A stretch of 60,867 nucleotides of DNA from Desulfovibrionaceae bacterium. Its GTDB lineage: Bacteria; Desulfobacterota; Desulfovibrionia; Desulfovibrionales; Desulfovibrionaceae. A program made the position numbers and the translations under genes. The stretch spans positions 1 through 60,867 of the forward strand of contig CAJTFO010000009.1 of assembly GCA_910575755.1 (NCBI GenBank). Reading direction: 5' to 3'. Positions 52,535-59,581 of the stretch are shown here, piece by piece. Within the stretch, counting starts at the first letter, position 1; each line of letters begins with the position of its first letter. The notes beneath the pieces are model-generated. The model ran no database searches. It had not been told where the DNA came from and was given only the letters and a program-made list of their open reading frames with translations.

Positions 52535-52643
52535 AGCCGTTGCGACGAAGGAAGCTACGGATGGAGACAGCAATTGGTTAACGCGACAGTCGGCCAACGG
52601 AACCGCTGTCGCTATCCGTAAGCGGCTTCAGCCGCTAACGGCT
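52535..52643 (-). repeat. Palindromic element family 1, copy 3 (inverted)
   Basis: 109 bp, opposite in orientation to copies 1 and 2 and closely similar along its length. It fills the gap between the two terminase genes and encodes the last residues (AVAVSG) and stop of the small subunit. Confidence 0.85.
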
Positions 52644-53239
52644 ACCGCGCCCGCCAGTTCGCGCAGTTTTGCGGCCATTTCAGCAGAGAGGCCCTGCGCC
52701 GTCTCCGGCTTGTTTTCCTTGGGCAGCGAACTTTCAAGGTCGGCCACAAGCTCAAGGCAGCGTTTCACGTCCTGCACAGTGGCAGCATTGATTTTGTCCG
52801 CGTCCGCAAGGGCCAGATTGAGCTTGCGTTCCACCGCCTCTTTCAGCGCCGCTACGGCCTCGGCCTTGGTGCCGATCTTGCGCCGGACGGGCGGGGCCGC
52901 GCTGGGTATCTTCCCGGCGGCGGCCAGTTCCTGTTGCTTGAGAGCCAGGGATTCCAGAGAGGACACGGCAAAAGCCATAGGGGCCGCTTCCTTGGCGTCC
53001 GCCGCTGTCAAAAGCTGTTCCAGCGCCTTGTGGCGGCCCTTGACCAGATTGACACGGATCTCGCTCTCCGCCTGCGCGATGTCCGCCCGCTTGCGCGTCC
53101 AGTCGTAGCGTTGCCCCCACGCCTTGAGCGTGGTGGGCGACACGCCGGTCGCCTCGGCCACCGCCGCATAACTCAAACGGTCAACGCAATAGAGTTCTTG
53201 CGCCCGCCAGAGCGTATCAGTCGGATACTCGCGGCCCAT
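52628..53239 (-). CDS. Probable small terminase/DUF3486-like protein (Mu gp27 type)
   Basis: A 203-residue protein. The N-terminus is a helix-turn-helix (RLSYAAVAEATGVSPTTLKAWGQRYDW) as in small terminases; the rest is helical (AALKEAVERKLNLALADAD, VKRCLELVADLESSL). It lies directly before the large terminase. Its C-terminal six residues come from palindromic element copy 3. Confidence 0.75.
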   Translation of the reverse strand: MGREYPTDTLWRAQELYCVDRLSYAAVAEATGVSPTTLKAWGQRYDWTRKRADIAQAESEIRVNLVKGRHKALEQLLTAADAKEAAPMAFAVSSLESLALKQQELAAAGKIPSAAPPVRRKIGTKAEAVAALKEAVERKLNLALADADKINAATVQDVKRCLELVADLESSLPKENKPETAQGLSAEMAAKLRELAGAVAVSG

Positions 53240-53481
53240 CAGATGATGCCCAAATCCCGTTCCAGAATTTCAATCTTGCGCACCACGCCCTTGAGTTCCT
53301 GTTTCAATTCGTTGAGCCGGATGGACAGGCGCACGATGTATTCCGTGTCTATTTCCACAGGTTCCGCCGTCAGCGGCAGGCTGTGTCGGATGGATTCACA
53401 ATGGCTTGTGATTTCCGCTTCAATGGATTTCCGTCTGATGCGCAGTTCCTCGCGCTGTCCCAGGTTCTCCGCCCTGCTCAT
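53239..53481 (-). CDS. Small coiled-coil phage protein (Mu gp26 position)
   Basis: An 80-residue helical protein (QREELRIRRKSIEAEITSH, RLNELKQELKGVVRKIEIL). ATG 53481 has GGGGG eight bases upstream. Position and size match Mu gp26; function unknown. Confidence 0.6.
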   Translation of the reverse strand: MSRAENLGQREELRIRRKSIEAEITSHCESIRHSLPLTAEPVEIDTEYIVRLSIRLNELKQELKGVVRKIEILERDLGII

Positions 53482-53483
53482 GC

Positions 53484-53888
53484 TCAATTCCCCCTGGCCT
53501 CAATGATGGTGGAAAGATGTTCAACGGCTCTGGTGTTGTTCACTATGATGGTCTGCATTCCCTGCGCGATTTCCACAATGCTTTCGGCTACGCGCTCATA
53601 GCTTTTCACCAGGGCGACATTCTTCTGATAAAAAATCACGACTTCCCCATGCTTTGCCCCGATGTCGTCAAGGATTTTCTGCGTGTCCTGGCGATAGGTT
53701 GCCAGCATGGATTCCATGCGCCGGGCATGGCGGTTGTTCAAGGCAAAGGCCGCCAGAAATGCCGTGACAATGGCAAGCGTGGGCAGCGCCAGAATGATGC
53801 AGATGACGCCCGGAACGCCAAGCGCCACCAGACTTTCCAGCATCGGTTGCGCCGCAGCCAGCGCCGCGCCGAGTTCAGTTGCTCCCAT
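53484..53888 (-). CDS. Phage membrane protein (Mu gp25 position)
   Basis: A 134-residue protein with one transmembrane region (VICIILALPTLAIVTAFLAAF, about residues 29-49) and a C-terminal coiled coil (HARRMESMLATYRQDTQKIL). AAAGGAGG precedes the ATG. It could be a holin-like or antiholin protein; the family is not recognised. Confidence 0.55.
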   Translation of the reverse strand: MGATELGAALAAAQPMLESLVALGVPGVICIILALPTLAIVTAFLAAFALNNRHARRMESMLATYRQDTQKILDDIGAKHGEVVIFYQKNVALVKSYERVAESIVEIAQGMQTIIVNNTRAVEHLSTIIEARGN

Positions 53889-54156
53889 TGCTGTTTCCTC
53901 CTTTCGCCTGCCAGCAGGAGAGCGCAGCCGACAAGCCGTCAATGTAAGCTCTCATTCTGTCATCCCGTTCCATGAGGACCGCCATGTTTGCCGGACTTTC
54001 CAGCGGTTCCGCCGCATCCAGCAGCGGCAAAACAGGAATGGACGGCGCGGGGCAGTCAGGCAAATTGAGAACGGGCCGTATCGCCTGCCGCGCTCCACAC
54101 CCGCAAAGGCTACAAAGGCCGATTGAGGCGATCAGCAACACGCTTGCGCGTTTCAT
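53875..54156 (-). CDS. Outer-membrane spanin subunit (Rz1-like lipoprotein)
   Basis: A 93-residue precursor with signal peptide and lipobox (SIGLCSLCGC, mature Cys about residue 20), then a Pro-rich segment (LPDCPAPSIPVLPLLD). The start lies inside the spanin gene upstream in another frame (54110-54156 overlap), the classic Rz/Rz1 arrangement. It would link to the inner spanin and fuse the membranes at lysis. Confidence 0.8.
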   Translation of the reverse strand: MKRASVLLIASIGLCSLCGCGARQAIRPVLNLPDCPAPSIPVLPLLDAAEPLESPANMAVLMERDDRMRAYIDGLSAALSCWQAKGGNSNGSN

Positions 54157-54469
54157 CGTCCACCACCTTTGTCTTTTCCGTTTCCGTCCGGGGTCTTGGC
54201 CTGGCCGCGTCCATGATGGCCGCCCGCTCGGCGGCGTCCGCCTGTGCCTGGGCTTCCCGCTCAAGGCAGCGGCGCGCATTCTCCGCCAGAGCCTCCGCGC
54301 GCATTGCCGCCTCCTCCGCCTGCGCCTTCCAGTCATCGCGCTCCTGCCGGGTGACGGCATGGACCGCCTTTTCCGCAGCAAGGGAGCTTTCCAGCCCCCG
54401 CGCCGCGAAGTATTGCACGACCGCTGCAAGCGCAAAACCAACGGCCAAAAACGCAAGCGCCCTGTTCAT
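54110..54469 (-). CDS. Inner-membrane spanin subunit (Rz-like)
   Basis: A 119-residue protein with an N-terminal signal-anchor (ALAFLAVGFALAAVVQYFAA) and a periplasmic coiled coil (SSLAAEKAVHAVTRQERDDW to AERAAIMDAARP). It overlaps the transglycosylase stop and contains the Rz1-like start. Confidence 0.8.
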   Translation of the reverse strand: MNRALAFLAVGFALAAVVQYFAARGLESSLAAEKAVHAVTRQERDDWKAQAEEAAMRAEALAENARRCLEREAQAQADAAERAAIMDAARPRPRTETEKTKVVDDETRKRVADRLNRPL

Positions 54470-55194
54470 GGCTCGATCCCCGGCCCCCAGCCCGCCTTGA
54501 CGTATGCCTGCTGGCGTTCCTGGAGGATGCGCCGGGGGTATTGCCTGTTTTCGGCAAATGCCGCCTTGGAGCGGCCCGCATTCACGCTTTCCACATGGCC
54601 GAACCAGCGCCGGTCATCCTTGCCCAGCTTGCGCGCCTTGGCCTTGTCCCGGTTTACCCAGCCCAAGCCCCCATTATAGCTCGAAAGGGCAAAGGCCATG
54701 CGTTCATAACCAGACCACGCGCTGACACGCTCCCAGAGGTAGCGGTCATAGGCGCAGAGCGCCCGCAGGCTCCACGCCGGGCTGAACGGCGCGGGCTTGC
54801 CGGTTTCCGGCATGACGGAGGGCAACCAGCGCGCCGTGGCGGGCATGAACTGCGCCAGGCCCTGCGCCCCCGCATAGCTTACGGTATTGTTTCGCCACCA
54901 GCTTTCCGTGTGGACCTGCGCCGCGAAAACAGACACCGGCGCGTCAAGCCCCCAATAGGCGCGGGCCGCCCGCGTGAGTGTGGCCCTGTGCTGTTCGGCG
55001 GCGCGGGGAATGCTCACTTCGGCGGCATGGGCCGAAGCGCCTGCAAGAAGCAAAAACACCGACAGGATGAAAGCCCGGATTTTTGCGCCAGACAAGGAAG
55101 GCAAGCATTTTGACGGGGGAGTGGACACAGGCGTCCATGACCCCGGAAAAACGCGCCGCCTGACGCCGTATGGCGGAAAAAGACGCGCTTTCAT
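54466..55194 (-). CDS. Phage endolysin, lytic transglycosylase
   Basis: A 242-residue protein with a hydrophobic N-terminal segment (IRAFILSVFLLLAGASAHA, about 40-58) serving as signal or release signal. The SLT fold has the catalytic Glu in HTESWWRNN, then GAQGLAQFMPATARWL and SYNGGLGWV. It cleaves peptidoglycan glycan strands at lysis. The start overlaps the holin stop (ATGA). Confidence 0.88.
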   Translation of the reverse strand: MKARLFPPYGVRRRVFPGSWTPVSTPPSKCLPSLSGAKIRAFILSVFLLLAGASAHAAEVSIPRAAEQHRATLTRAARAYWGLDAPVSVFAAQVHTESWWRNNTVSYAGAQGLAQFMPATARWLPSVMPETGKPAPFSPAWSLRALCAYDRYLWERVSAWSGYERMAFALSSYNGGLGWVNRDKAKARKLGKDDRRWFGHVESVNAGRSKAAFAENRQYPRRILQERQQAYVKAGWGPGIEP

Positions 55195-55556
55195 CACAGC
55201 CCCAGCGCCACGGCGATCACAAAGCCGAAAATGATAATGGCGCGCCGCGTAAGGGAGGCGCAGAAGGGCATGATGTAGCCCTCGGCCACGGGATAATCCG
55301 GCTTGCCGTCCGGCCCTGTGGCATTCGGGGTTTCCCGCCAGTCCTTGTCCAGATAGCCGGAGGGCAGGGAATACGGAAAGGCCAGATAGTCAAAGGCCAT
55401 GCCGACAATGGCCGCAAGAACCACAAGCGCCAGCTTGTAACCGATGACCGGCCCCTGCGCGGGCGAAAAAATGATGATGCCCGCAAGCAGGCAGAGGCCG
55501 AAAAACACAAACAGGGGCAAAAGGAAACGCGGATTGCAAAGCTGTTTCTTGGTCAT
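55194..55556 (-). CDS. Putative phage holin
   Basis: A 120-residue membrane protein with three hydrophobic helices (PLFVFFGLCLLAGIIIF, YKLALVVLAAIVGMAF and a C-terminal AIIIFGFVIAVALGL) and a loop PSGYLDKDWRETP. The size and position before the endolysin fit the putative holin family of Mu-like phages. ATG 55556 is eight bases after AAGGA. Confidence 0.75.
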   Translation of the reverse strand: MTKKQLCNPRFLLPLFVFFGLCLLAGIIIFSPAQGPVIGYKLALVVLAAIVGMAFDYLAFPYSLPSGYLDKDWRETPNATGPDGKPDYPVAEGYIMPFCASLTRRAIIIFGFVIAVALGL

Positions 55557-55622
55557 GTCCATGTCCTTTGGTTTATTGCCGACCGGGCCGATCCCGGTCG
55601 GCAGAGTGGAGGAATCAGGGCG

Positions 55623-55662
55623 AAAAAAACGCCCGTCCCCAATGACATATCAAGAACGGGCG
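55623..55662 (-). terminator. Terminator before the lysis module
   Basis: CGCCCGT pairs with ACGGGCG, followed on the minus strand by TTTTTTT. It lies directly after repeat copy G. Confidence 0.85.
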
Positions 55663-55669
55663 GGATTCC

Positions 55670-55702
55670 TCCGCAAAGGGCGCGAACAGCGCGAACTTTT
55701 TT
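55670..55702 (-). repeat. 33-bp phage 3'-end repeat, copy G
   Basis: It has the shared core, lies ten bases past the stop at 55712 and just before the terminator at 55623-55662. Confidence 0.85.
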
Positions 55703-55711
55703 CAGCCTGTT

Positions 55712-56161
55712 TTACTCGTCAAAATTCTCCCGCAGGGCTTTGACTTCCGATGCCCGGATACGGGCGGGGCGTTCCTTGAGCCGCACCAGCTTCCCTTCCG
55801 CTATGTAGTCATAGACCGTGCGTTCGGACACGTTCAGCACATAAGCCGCCTGCCGCACTGTCAAAAGGTCATGGCGGTCAAGCATCTCCTGGGGGCTGAT
55901 GCTGTAAAACGGTTGCGGTTCCTCAACCATACGCACGGGAAGCATGGGCACAAAGCCTGCCGGGTTTTCCAGCAAACAGCGCGAGGCGCAGCCCACGCAC
56001 AGATAAAACTTGTCGCGCACGAACCAATAAGGGCCGTTCGTCTTTTTCTGCCAGTTCGGGCAACCTATCCGCGCATAGACCACGCTGTCCGGCTGGCCCG
56101 GATAGGGCCGCCAACCGTCCTTGGTCAGAGCTATCACGTCTTTGATCAGAGTCTTGCTCAT
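55712..56161 (-). CDS. Phage helix-turn-helix protein with zinc-type cysteines
   Basis: A 149-residue protein. The N-terminal half has spaced cysteines (RIGCPNW, LCVGCASRC). The C-terminal half is an excisionase-type helix-turn-helix (LLTVRQAAYVLNVSERTVYDYI, then RPARIRASEVKAL). It ends the early/middle unit, where Mu has the Mor late-activator region, but it is not a Mor homologue by eye. A regulatory role is likely. Confidence 0.6.
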   Translation of the reverse strand: MSKTLIKDVIALTKDGWRPYPGQPDSVVYARIGCPNWQKKTNGPYWFVRDKFYLCVGCASRCLLENPAGFVPMLPVRMVEEPQPFYSISPQEMLDRHDLLTVRQAAYVLNVSERTVYDYIAEGKLVRLKERPARIRASEVKALRENFDE

Positions 56162-56170
56162 GGTGGCACC

Positions 56171-56521
56171 TCATACACCGGGAAACAATCTGACATACAG
56201 TTCCCGCGCCTCTTTATCCGTCTGCCTTCGGCAATCATGGCAACCGCGCCTGTCCAGCCTGCGGCAGTTTCCGCAACGGATAGTTTGCAGGGCCGAAACT
56301 GTTTCATCCTGGGTAAGGGCCGGCCCTTGCGCCTCTGCGGCCTTCCGGCCTTGCAGAGCCGCCCGGATTTTTGCGGCCTGCGCCTCCGCCCGGCCCGGAT
56401 ACCTGCCGGACAGCACCAGATAAACAGTCGCGCGCTTGAGTTCCGGGTGCAGGCGGCAAAACGCATGGATGGATGCGTACCGGGTCAGGATTTCCGCCCG
56501 CAGGCTTTCAATCGTTTGCAT
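56171..56521 (-). CDS. Phage protein with four-cysteine zinc finger
   Basis: A 116-residue protein. The N-terminal helical part reads MQTIESLRAEILTRYASIHA, then ATVYLVLSGRYPGRAE; the C-terminus has CGNCRRLDRRGCHDC, a likely zinc knuckle. The start overlaps the gp16-like stop by 14 bases. Function unknown. Confidence 0.6.
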   Translation of the reverse strand: MQTIESLRAEILTRYASIHAFCRLHPELKRATVYLVLSGRYPGRAEAQAAKIRAALQGRKAAEAQGPALTQDETVSALQTIRCGNCRRLDRRGCHDCRRQTDKEARELYVRLFPGV

Positions 56522-57074
56522 CGCTGCTGTCGATGCCCGTAAGGCGCGCTTCGCTTGCCAACGGGCACGGCGCTTTGCGCCGCCATTCGGTCGCACGGGC
56601 GGCGGCCCTTTGCCGCTTGTCAAACGCCTTTTCTCGGCGCTGCAAGTCGGACAGCAGCGTACTTATTTGTTCCCCGTTCTGAAGCCAGACGAAACAGTGG
56701 GTTCCGAATGCCCGTTTGACCCGTGTGTCCAGGCTGGTCATGGAGTAGCCCAGTTTGCGCCATATCGCCAAAATCTGCCGCTTTTCCCGCGCGTAGGGCA
56801 TGGAATCCGTGATTTCTATGAAGTCCGGGCGGCCATGCGGCGTGACGCGACTGTTTCGGCTTTTGGCGGGCGCGGTATAGGTCACGCCGTACTGGGCCGC
56901 GAAAAGCTGCACCAGCCGGGAAAGCTGGTGGATATTCATGTCCTTGCGGCTGGATACGCCGAACTCGGAACGCAAAAGTCCACGAAACGCCTCTTCATCC
57001 ATATTCGGAAGCTGTTTGCGGGCAATCTCTATCTTGCGGTACAGCCCAAGGCGCATGGTCTTATTTTCGCGCAT
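56508..57074 (-). CDS. Mu gp16/GemA family protein
   Basis: A 188-residue protein: GLYRKIEIARKQLPNMDEEA, FGVSSRKDMNIHQLSRLV, then a middle ILAIWRKLGYSM. This is the gp16/GemA signature found in Mu-like early regions; GemA affects host gyrase and gene expression in Mu. The last 25 residues or so are translated from a palindromic half-element. Confidence 0.85.
   Translation of the reverse strand: MRENKTMRLGLYRKIEIARKQLPNMDEEAFRGLLRSEFGVSSRKDMNIHQLSRLVQLFAAQYGVTYTAPAKSRNSRVTPHGRPDFIEITDSMPYAREKRQILAIWRKLGYSMTSLDTRVKRAFGTHCFVWLQNGEQISTLLSDLQRREKAFDKRQRAAARATEWRRKAPCPLASEARLTGIDSSDAND
56524..56567 (-). repeat. Divergent half copy of palindromic element family 1
   Basis: GCTGTCGATGCCCGTA, then a GCGC/GCTTGCC arm and AACGGGC, resembling one arm of the 110-bp element. 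It forms the C-terminal codons of the gp16-like gene. Confidence 0.45.
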
Positions 57075-57504
57075 TCCGCCGCTCCTTATGGGGGATCACG
57101 TCCTCGCAGGGCACGAAACGCCGCTTGCCTTCAATGCTCACCAGCACCAGCCAGCGGCCAGAATAGTCCAGAATCGGCTCGGAGTATGTCCATGTTCCGT
57201 GATACTCTGGAAAATCCTCTTTCCAGACGCGCACAGTCACGCGGCAGTCCGGGGGTATATCAGGGCGCGGCGGAGGGGATTCCAGGGCGCACAGGGCCGT
57301 TTCCGCCGCGAATTTCGCTATGCTCGCCCGGTCAAAGAAGCGCGGCTGCCCGTCCGGGCCGTGCAGCCAGCGCCGCCCCATGCGCAGGCGGTAAAAGCCG
57401 GGCTGCCCTCCGTAGTCCTCGGCGGGGGCGATCTCAATCTTGCTATGCTCCTGCCCCGCCCGGACGCTGATTGAGGCGCAGAATCTGCGGCTGTCCTTCC
57501 TCAT
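57061..57504 (-). CDS. Phage protein of unknown function
   Basis: A 147-residue mixed alpha/beta protein (IEIAPAEDYGGQPGFYRLRMG, CRVTVRVWKEDFPEYHGTW, RRFVPCEDVIPHKE). It overlaps the gp16-like start by 14 bases. No domain is recognised. Confidence 0.55.
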   Translation of the reverse strand: MRKDSRRFCASISVRAGQEHSKIEIAPAEDYGGQPGFYRLRMGRRWLHGPDGQPRFFDRASIAKFAAETALCALESPPPRPDIPPDCRVTVRVWKEDFPEYHGTWTYSEPILDYSGRWLVLVSIEGKRRFVPCEDVIPHKERRNARK

Positions 57505-57508
57505 GGCC

Positions 57509-57691
57509 TTACCTCATGGCCGCATGTTTCACGCGATCCGCCACCTCAGCCCGTTTAGCATTGTTGAAACGATCAACCGTGCCCACCAGATAGCCCGTGA
57601 TGCGCCGGATACGCTCGAACCGTATTCCCTCGCCTATGTAAACCTTGCCGTCCCGCTCCGTGCGCGGGAGTTTCGGGATTACTTCCGTCAT
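57509..57691 (-). CDS. Stand-alone NrdD-like glycyl-radical C-terminal segment
   Basis: A 60-residue protein. FERIRRITGYLVGTVDRF, then NNAKRAEVADRVKH, closely follows the last 30 or so residues of anaerobic ribonucleotide reductase NrdD, where the Gly of R-x-x-G-Y carries the stable radical. Here that Gly is G33. The two CxxC zinc pairs that precede this loop in NrdD are missing. YfiD/GrcA provides a precedent for a small protein replacing a damaged glycyl-radical domain, though of pyruvate formate-lyase. Whether this protein works with host NrdD is inference. It lies in the early gene region. Confidence 0.65.
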   Translation of the reverse strand: MTEVIPKLPRTERDGKVYIGEGIRFERIRRITGYLVGTVDRFNNAKRAEVADRVKHAAMR

Positions 57692-57702
57692 TGTTTCATC
57701 TC

Positions 57703-57767
57703 TTGGCTGCTCGTCAGGCCCGGCGCGCCGCCGCCGGACGACCGCCCCCGCAGGGCGGTTTCGCTTG
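57703..57767 (-). repeat. Leader repeat upstream of the glycyl-radical gene
   Basis: It shares TTGGCTGCTCGTCAGGCCC and following GCGC-CC-CCGCCGG-CGACCGC with 58909-58983. Both copies lie directly upstream of a phage gene start, in the same orientation. Confidence 0.7.
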
Positions 57768-57768
57768 T

Positions 57769-57933
57769 CTATTCTTCATCCGGCGCGTGATCCGTGTCGC
57801 CGCGCAGCCATTCCAGCATGTCAATCAGTCCTTGCTCATACGTCACCCCAGCATAGCGCGTTCCCTCGTCCTGTCCGGCGAAAGCCCAATTTTCCACGCG
57901 GGCGATTTCCTGATCTGTTCTCACAATTTGCAT
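57769..57933 (-). CDS. Small acidic phage protein
   Basis: A 54-residue protein (QIVRTDQEIARVENWAF, YAGVTYEQGLIDMLEWLRG, ending PDEE). It starts at ATG 57933 with its stop at the edge of the leader repeat. No domain is recognised. Confidence 0.5.
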   Translation of the reverse strand: MQIVRTDQEIARVENWAFAGQDEGTRYAGVTYEQGLIDMLEWLRGDTDHAPDEE

Positions 57934-57937
57934 ATAG

Positions 57938-58126
57938 CTACCCCTTGTTTTTGCGGTTCCAGTATTTCCTGGCCGCCGTTATGGATGGAAAAACCTTGCA
58001 TTTTTGAGGGCTACACTGGCGGCAGACCAGGCCGATCAGACGCAGACCAAGAGCCGGGATGACATGCAGCACTGGTTCTCCGCCGCATTGCCGGCACTTC
58101 CTGTTTTTTCCGATTCGTATCCTCAA
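57938..58126 (-). CDS. Lar-like zinc-ribbon protein
   Basis: A 62-residue protein with KCRQCGGEPVLHVIPALGL, LVCRQCSP and FPSITAARKYWNRK. Two CxxC pairs and the closing A-x-x-Y/AWN-R are the pattern of Lar-type restriction-alleviation proteins. An anti-restriction role is inferred from family resemblance only. Confidence 0.6.
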   Translation of the reverse strand: MRIRIGKNRKCRQCGGEPVLHVIPALGLRLIGLVCRQCSPQKCKVFPSITAARKYWNRKNKG

Positions 58127-58138
58127 TGCGTTCTCCTT

Positions 58139-58909
58139 TCAGAACAATAAAAGTTGTTCCATTTTTTGCTCTGTTTTTGTGTCAGTTTTGACACAGGGCG
58201 CGGGCTTTTCCTGCGCTTGGAAGGCTCCCGCAATCCATGCCCGCGCCTTCTCCGTGTCCGCAGGCCGGAGACTGCCGCCAAAGGCCACGCTTCGTTTGGT
58301 TTCCCATGCTCCGCGGACTTCCAGTGTCAGAGAATTTCCCCAGACAATCAGGGCGTCCAGGTTGAAAAACATCATGTTCAGGGCCGCCATCCGGGCGCAG
58401 TTCAGGGAAATGTCCTGCCCCACAAAAAACGCCCGGTTATTCTGCTCGAAAGTCATTTCTTTGGCCGCCGCCACAAGGCAGGCTCCGGCCCCGCAGGAAG
58501 TATCAGCTACGCTGAAGCGGCGGCCCTCCGGAATGCTGGTCAGGGTAATGGCCGCCATTGTGCGGGCGAGGGAAAGCGGCGTGAAAAACTGGCCCTGATA
58601 GCGGCTTGAGGCGAACTCCATAAACAGCGGCCCCAGAGCTTCATCATGCGTGGACGCCATGTATTCCAGCAACGCCGCCATAGCGTAGGCAAAATGATCC
58701 GCTTCGCGCCTGCCCGTAGGGGCCGTGTTCGGATAGCGGTCCATTATTTCCAGATAATGCGGGTCGTCACGCTGGAAGGCATAGAACATCAGTCCTATCC
58801 AGTCCTCATAGACCGTTGCCGCGTGGTGTCCCATATTCATGATCGCCTCTAGTTCCCGGCGCACCTGGTTCAAATCCGGGTGCATCCTCCGATTGCTTTG
58901 CTTGCTCAT
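58139..58909 (-). CDS. N-6 DNA methylase-like protein lacking motif IV
   Basis: A 256-residue protein resembling HsdM-type adenine methylases: helical N-terminus, SSRYQGQFFTP (101-111), motif I VADTSCGAGACLVAAA (134-149) and VWGNSLTLE. The NPPY/F catalytic motif that should follow is absent, and the protein ends soon after. It may bind SAM without methylating, be a partner subunit, or be inactive. It is flanked by a Lar-like gene and HU. Confidence 0.7.
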   Translation of the reverse strand: MSKQSNRRMHPDLNQVRRELEAIMNMGHHAATVYEDWIGLMFYAFQRDDPHYLEIMDRYPNTAPTGRREADHFAYAMAALLEYMASTHDEALGPLFMEFASSRYQGQFFTPLSLARTMAAITLTSIPEGRRFSVADTSCGAGACLVAAAKEMTFEQNNRAFFVGQDISLNCARMAALNMMFFNLDALIVWGNSLTLEVRGAWETKRSVAFGGSLRPADTEKARAWIAGAFQAQEKPAPCVKTDTKTEQKMEQLLLF

Positions 58910-58983
58910 TGGCTGCTCGTCAGGCCCTGCGCACCACCGCCGGGCGACCGCGCCGCCCTTGGAGTGGGCGGGCGGTTTCGCGT
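58909..58983 (-). repeat. Leader repeat upstream of the N6-methylase-like gene
   Basis: It shares about 20 identical bases and further blocks with 57703-57767 and contains a GGCGG/CCGCC-rich stem. It sits directly before the methylase start. Confidence 0.7.
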
Positions 58984-59028
58984 TATGAGGGTTTATCCTT
59001 GAGGCGCATCCTTCTTGCCTTCCTGATG

Positions 59029-59322
59029 CTATCCTTTCAGGGCGTCCCGGAAGTCCCTGAACGGTGAAAAGACCACCTTTCTGCCTGCCGGGATTTCCAG
59101 CGGCTCGCCCGTCTTGGGATTGCGGCCCGTGCGGGCCTTTGTGGCCACTGTCTTGAGTTTGCCGATGCCCGGCAGGCTCACTTCGCCGCCGCCCAGAAGT
59201 TCGGCTGCCATCACATTGCAGGTTGCCTCCAGCATACTTTCCACATGCAGCCGGCTCGCCACGCCGCGCCCGTGCTGGGGCAGGGAGTCCATGATTCCGT
59301 CAATCAATTCCTTTTTTGTCAT
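59029..59322 (-). CDS. Phage HU-family DNA-binding protein
   Basis: A 97-residue protein: TKKELIDGIMDSL, GGGEVSLPGIGKLKTV, clasp arm ARTGRNPKTGEPLEIPAGRK. A phage-encoded HU may assist the transposase in bending DNA, supplementing the host HU at 10845. Confidence 0.9.
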   Translation of the reverse strand: MTKKELIDGIMDSLPQHGRGVASRLHVESMLEATCNVMAAELLGGGEVSLPGIGKLKTVATKARTGRNPKTGEPLEIPAGRKVVFSPFRDFRDALKG

Positions 59323-59327
59323 GTCCG

Positions 59328-59579
59328 CTACCAGTGCCGGATATGTTTGCCCACATACTTGAGGACGGTTTCCCTGTTGTGTCCGGCTTTCAACAACTCG
59401 TCCCGCGCCATAGTCGCCAGTTCCGATATGATGTTCCGCCGCTCATATTCTGGAGCCTCCTGCCAGTCGCGGCGATTTTTCAGGGCGGGCAGGTCCGCCG
59501 GGCTTTCGATGCGTCCCCGGTACAGCCCTTCCGCGTACTGCCTGCCCAAAACCTCCTTTTCCTTTTTGGTCAGCCTCAT
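59328..59579 (-). CDS. Small basic phage protein
   Basis: An 83-residue helical protein (MRLTKKEKEVLGRQYAEGLY, LATMARDELLKAGHN). It lies between Gam and HU. No domain is recognised. Confidence 0.55.
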   Translation of the reverse strand: MRLTKKEKEVLGRQYAEGLYRGRIESPADLPALKNRRDWQEAPEYERRNIISELATMARDELLKAGHNRETVLKYVGKHIRHW

Positions 59580-59581
59580 GG

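Noticed and set aside
57938..58126. Lar-like protein, N6-methylase and Com operon as one restriction-modification system
   Set aside because: No endonuclease gene is present, and the genes lie 37 kb apart in different phage units.
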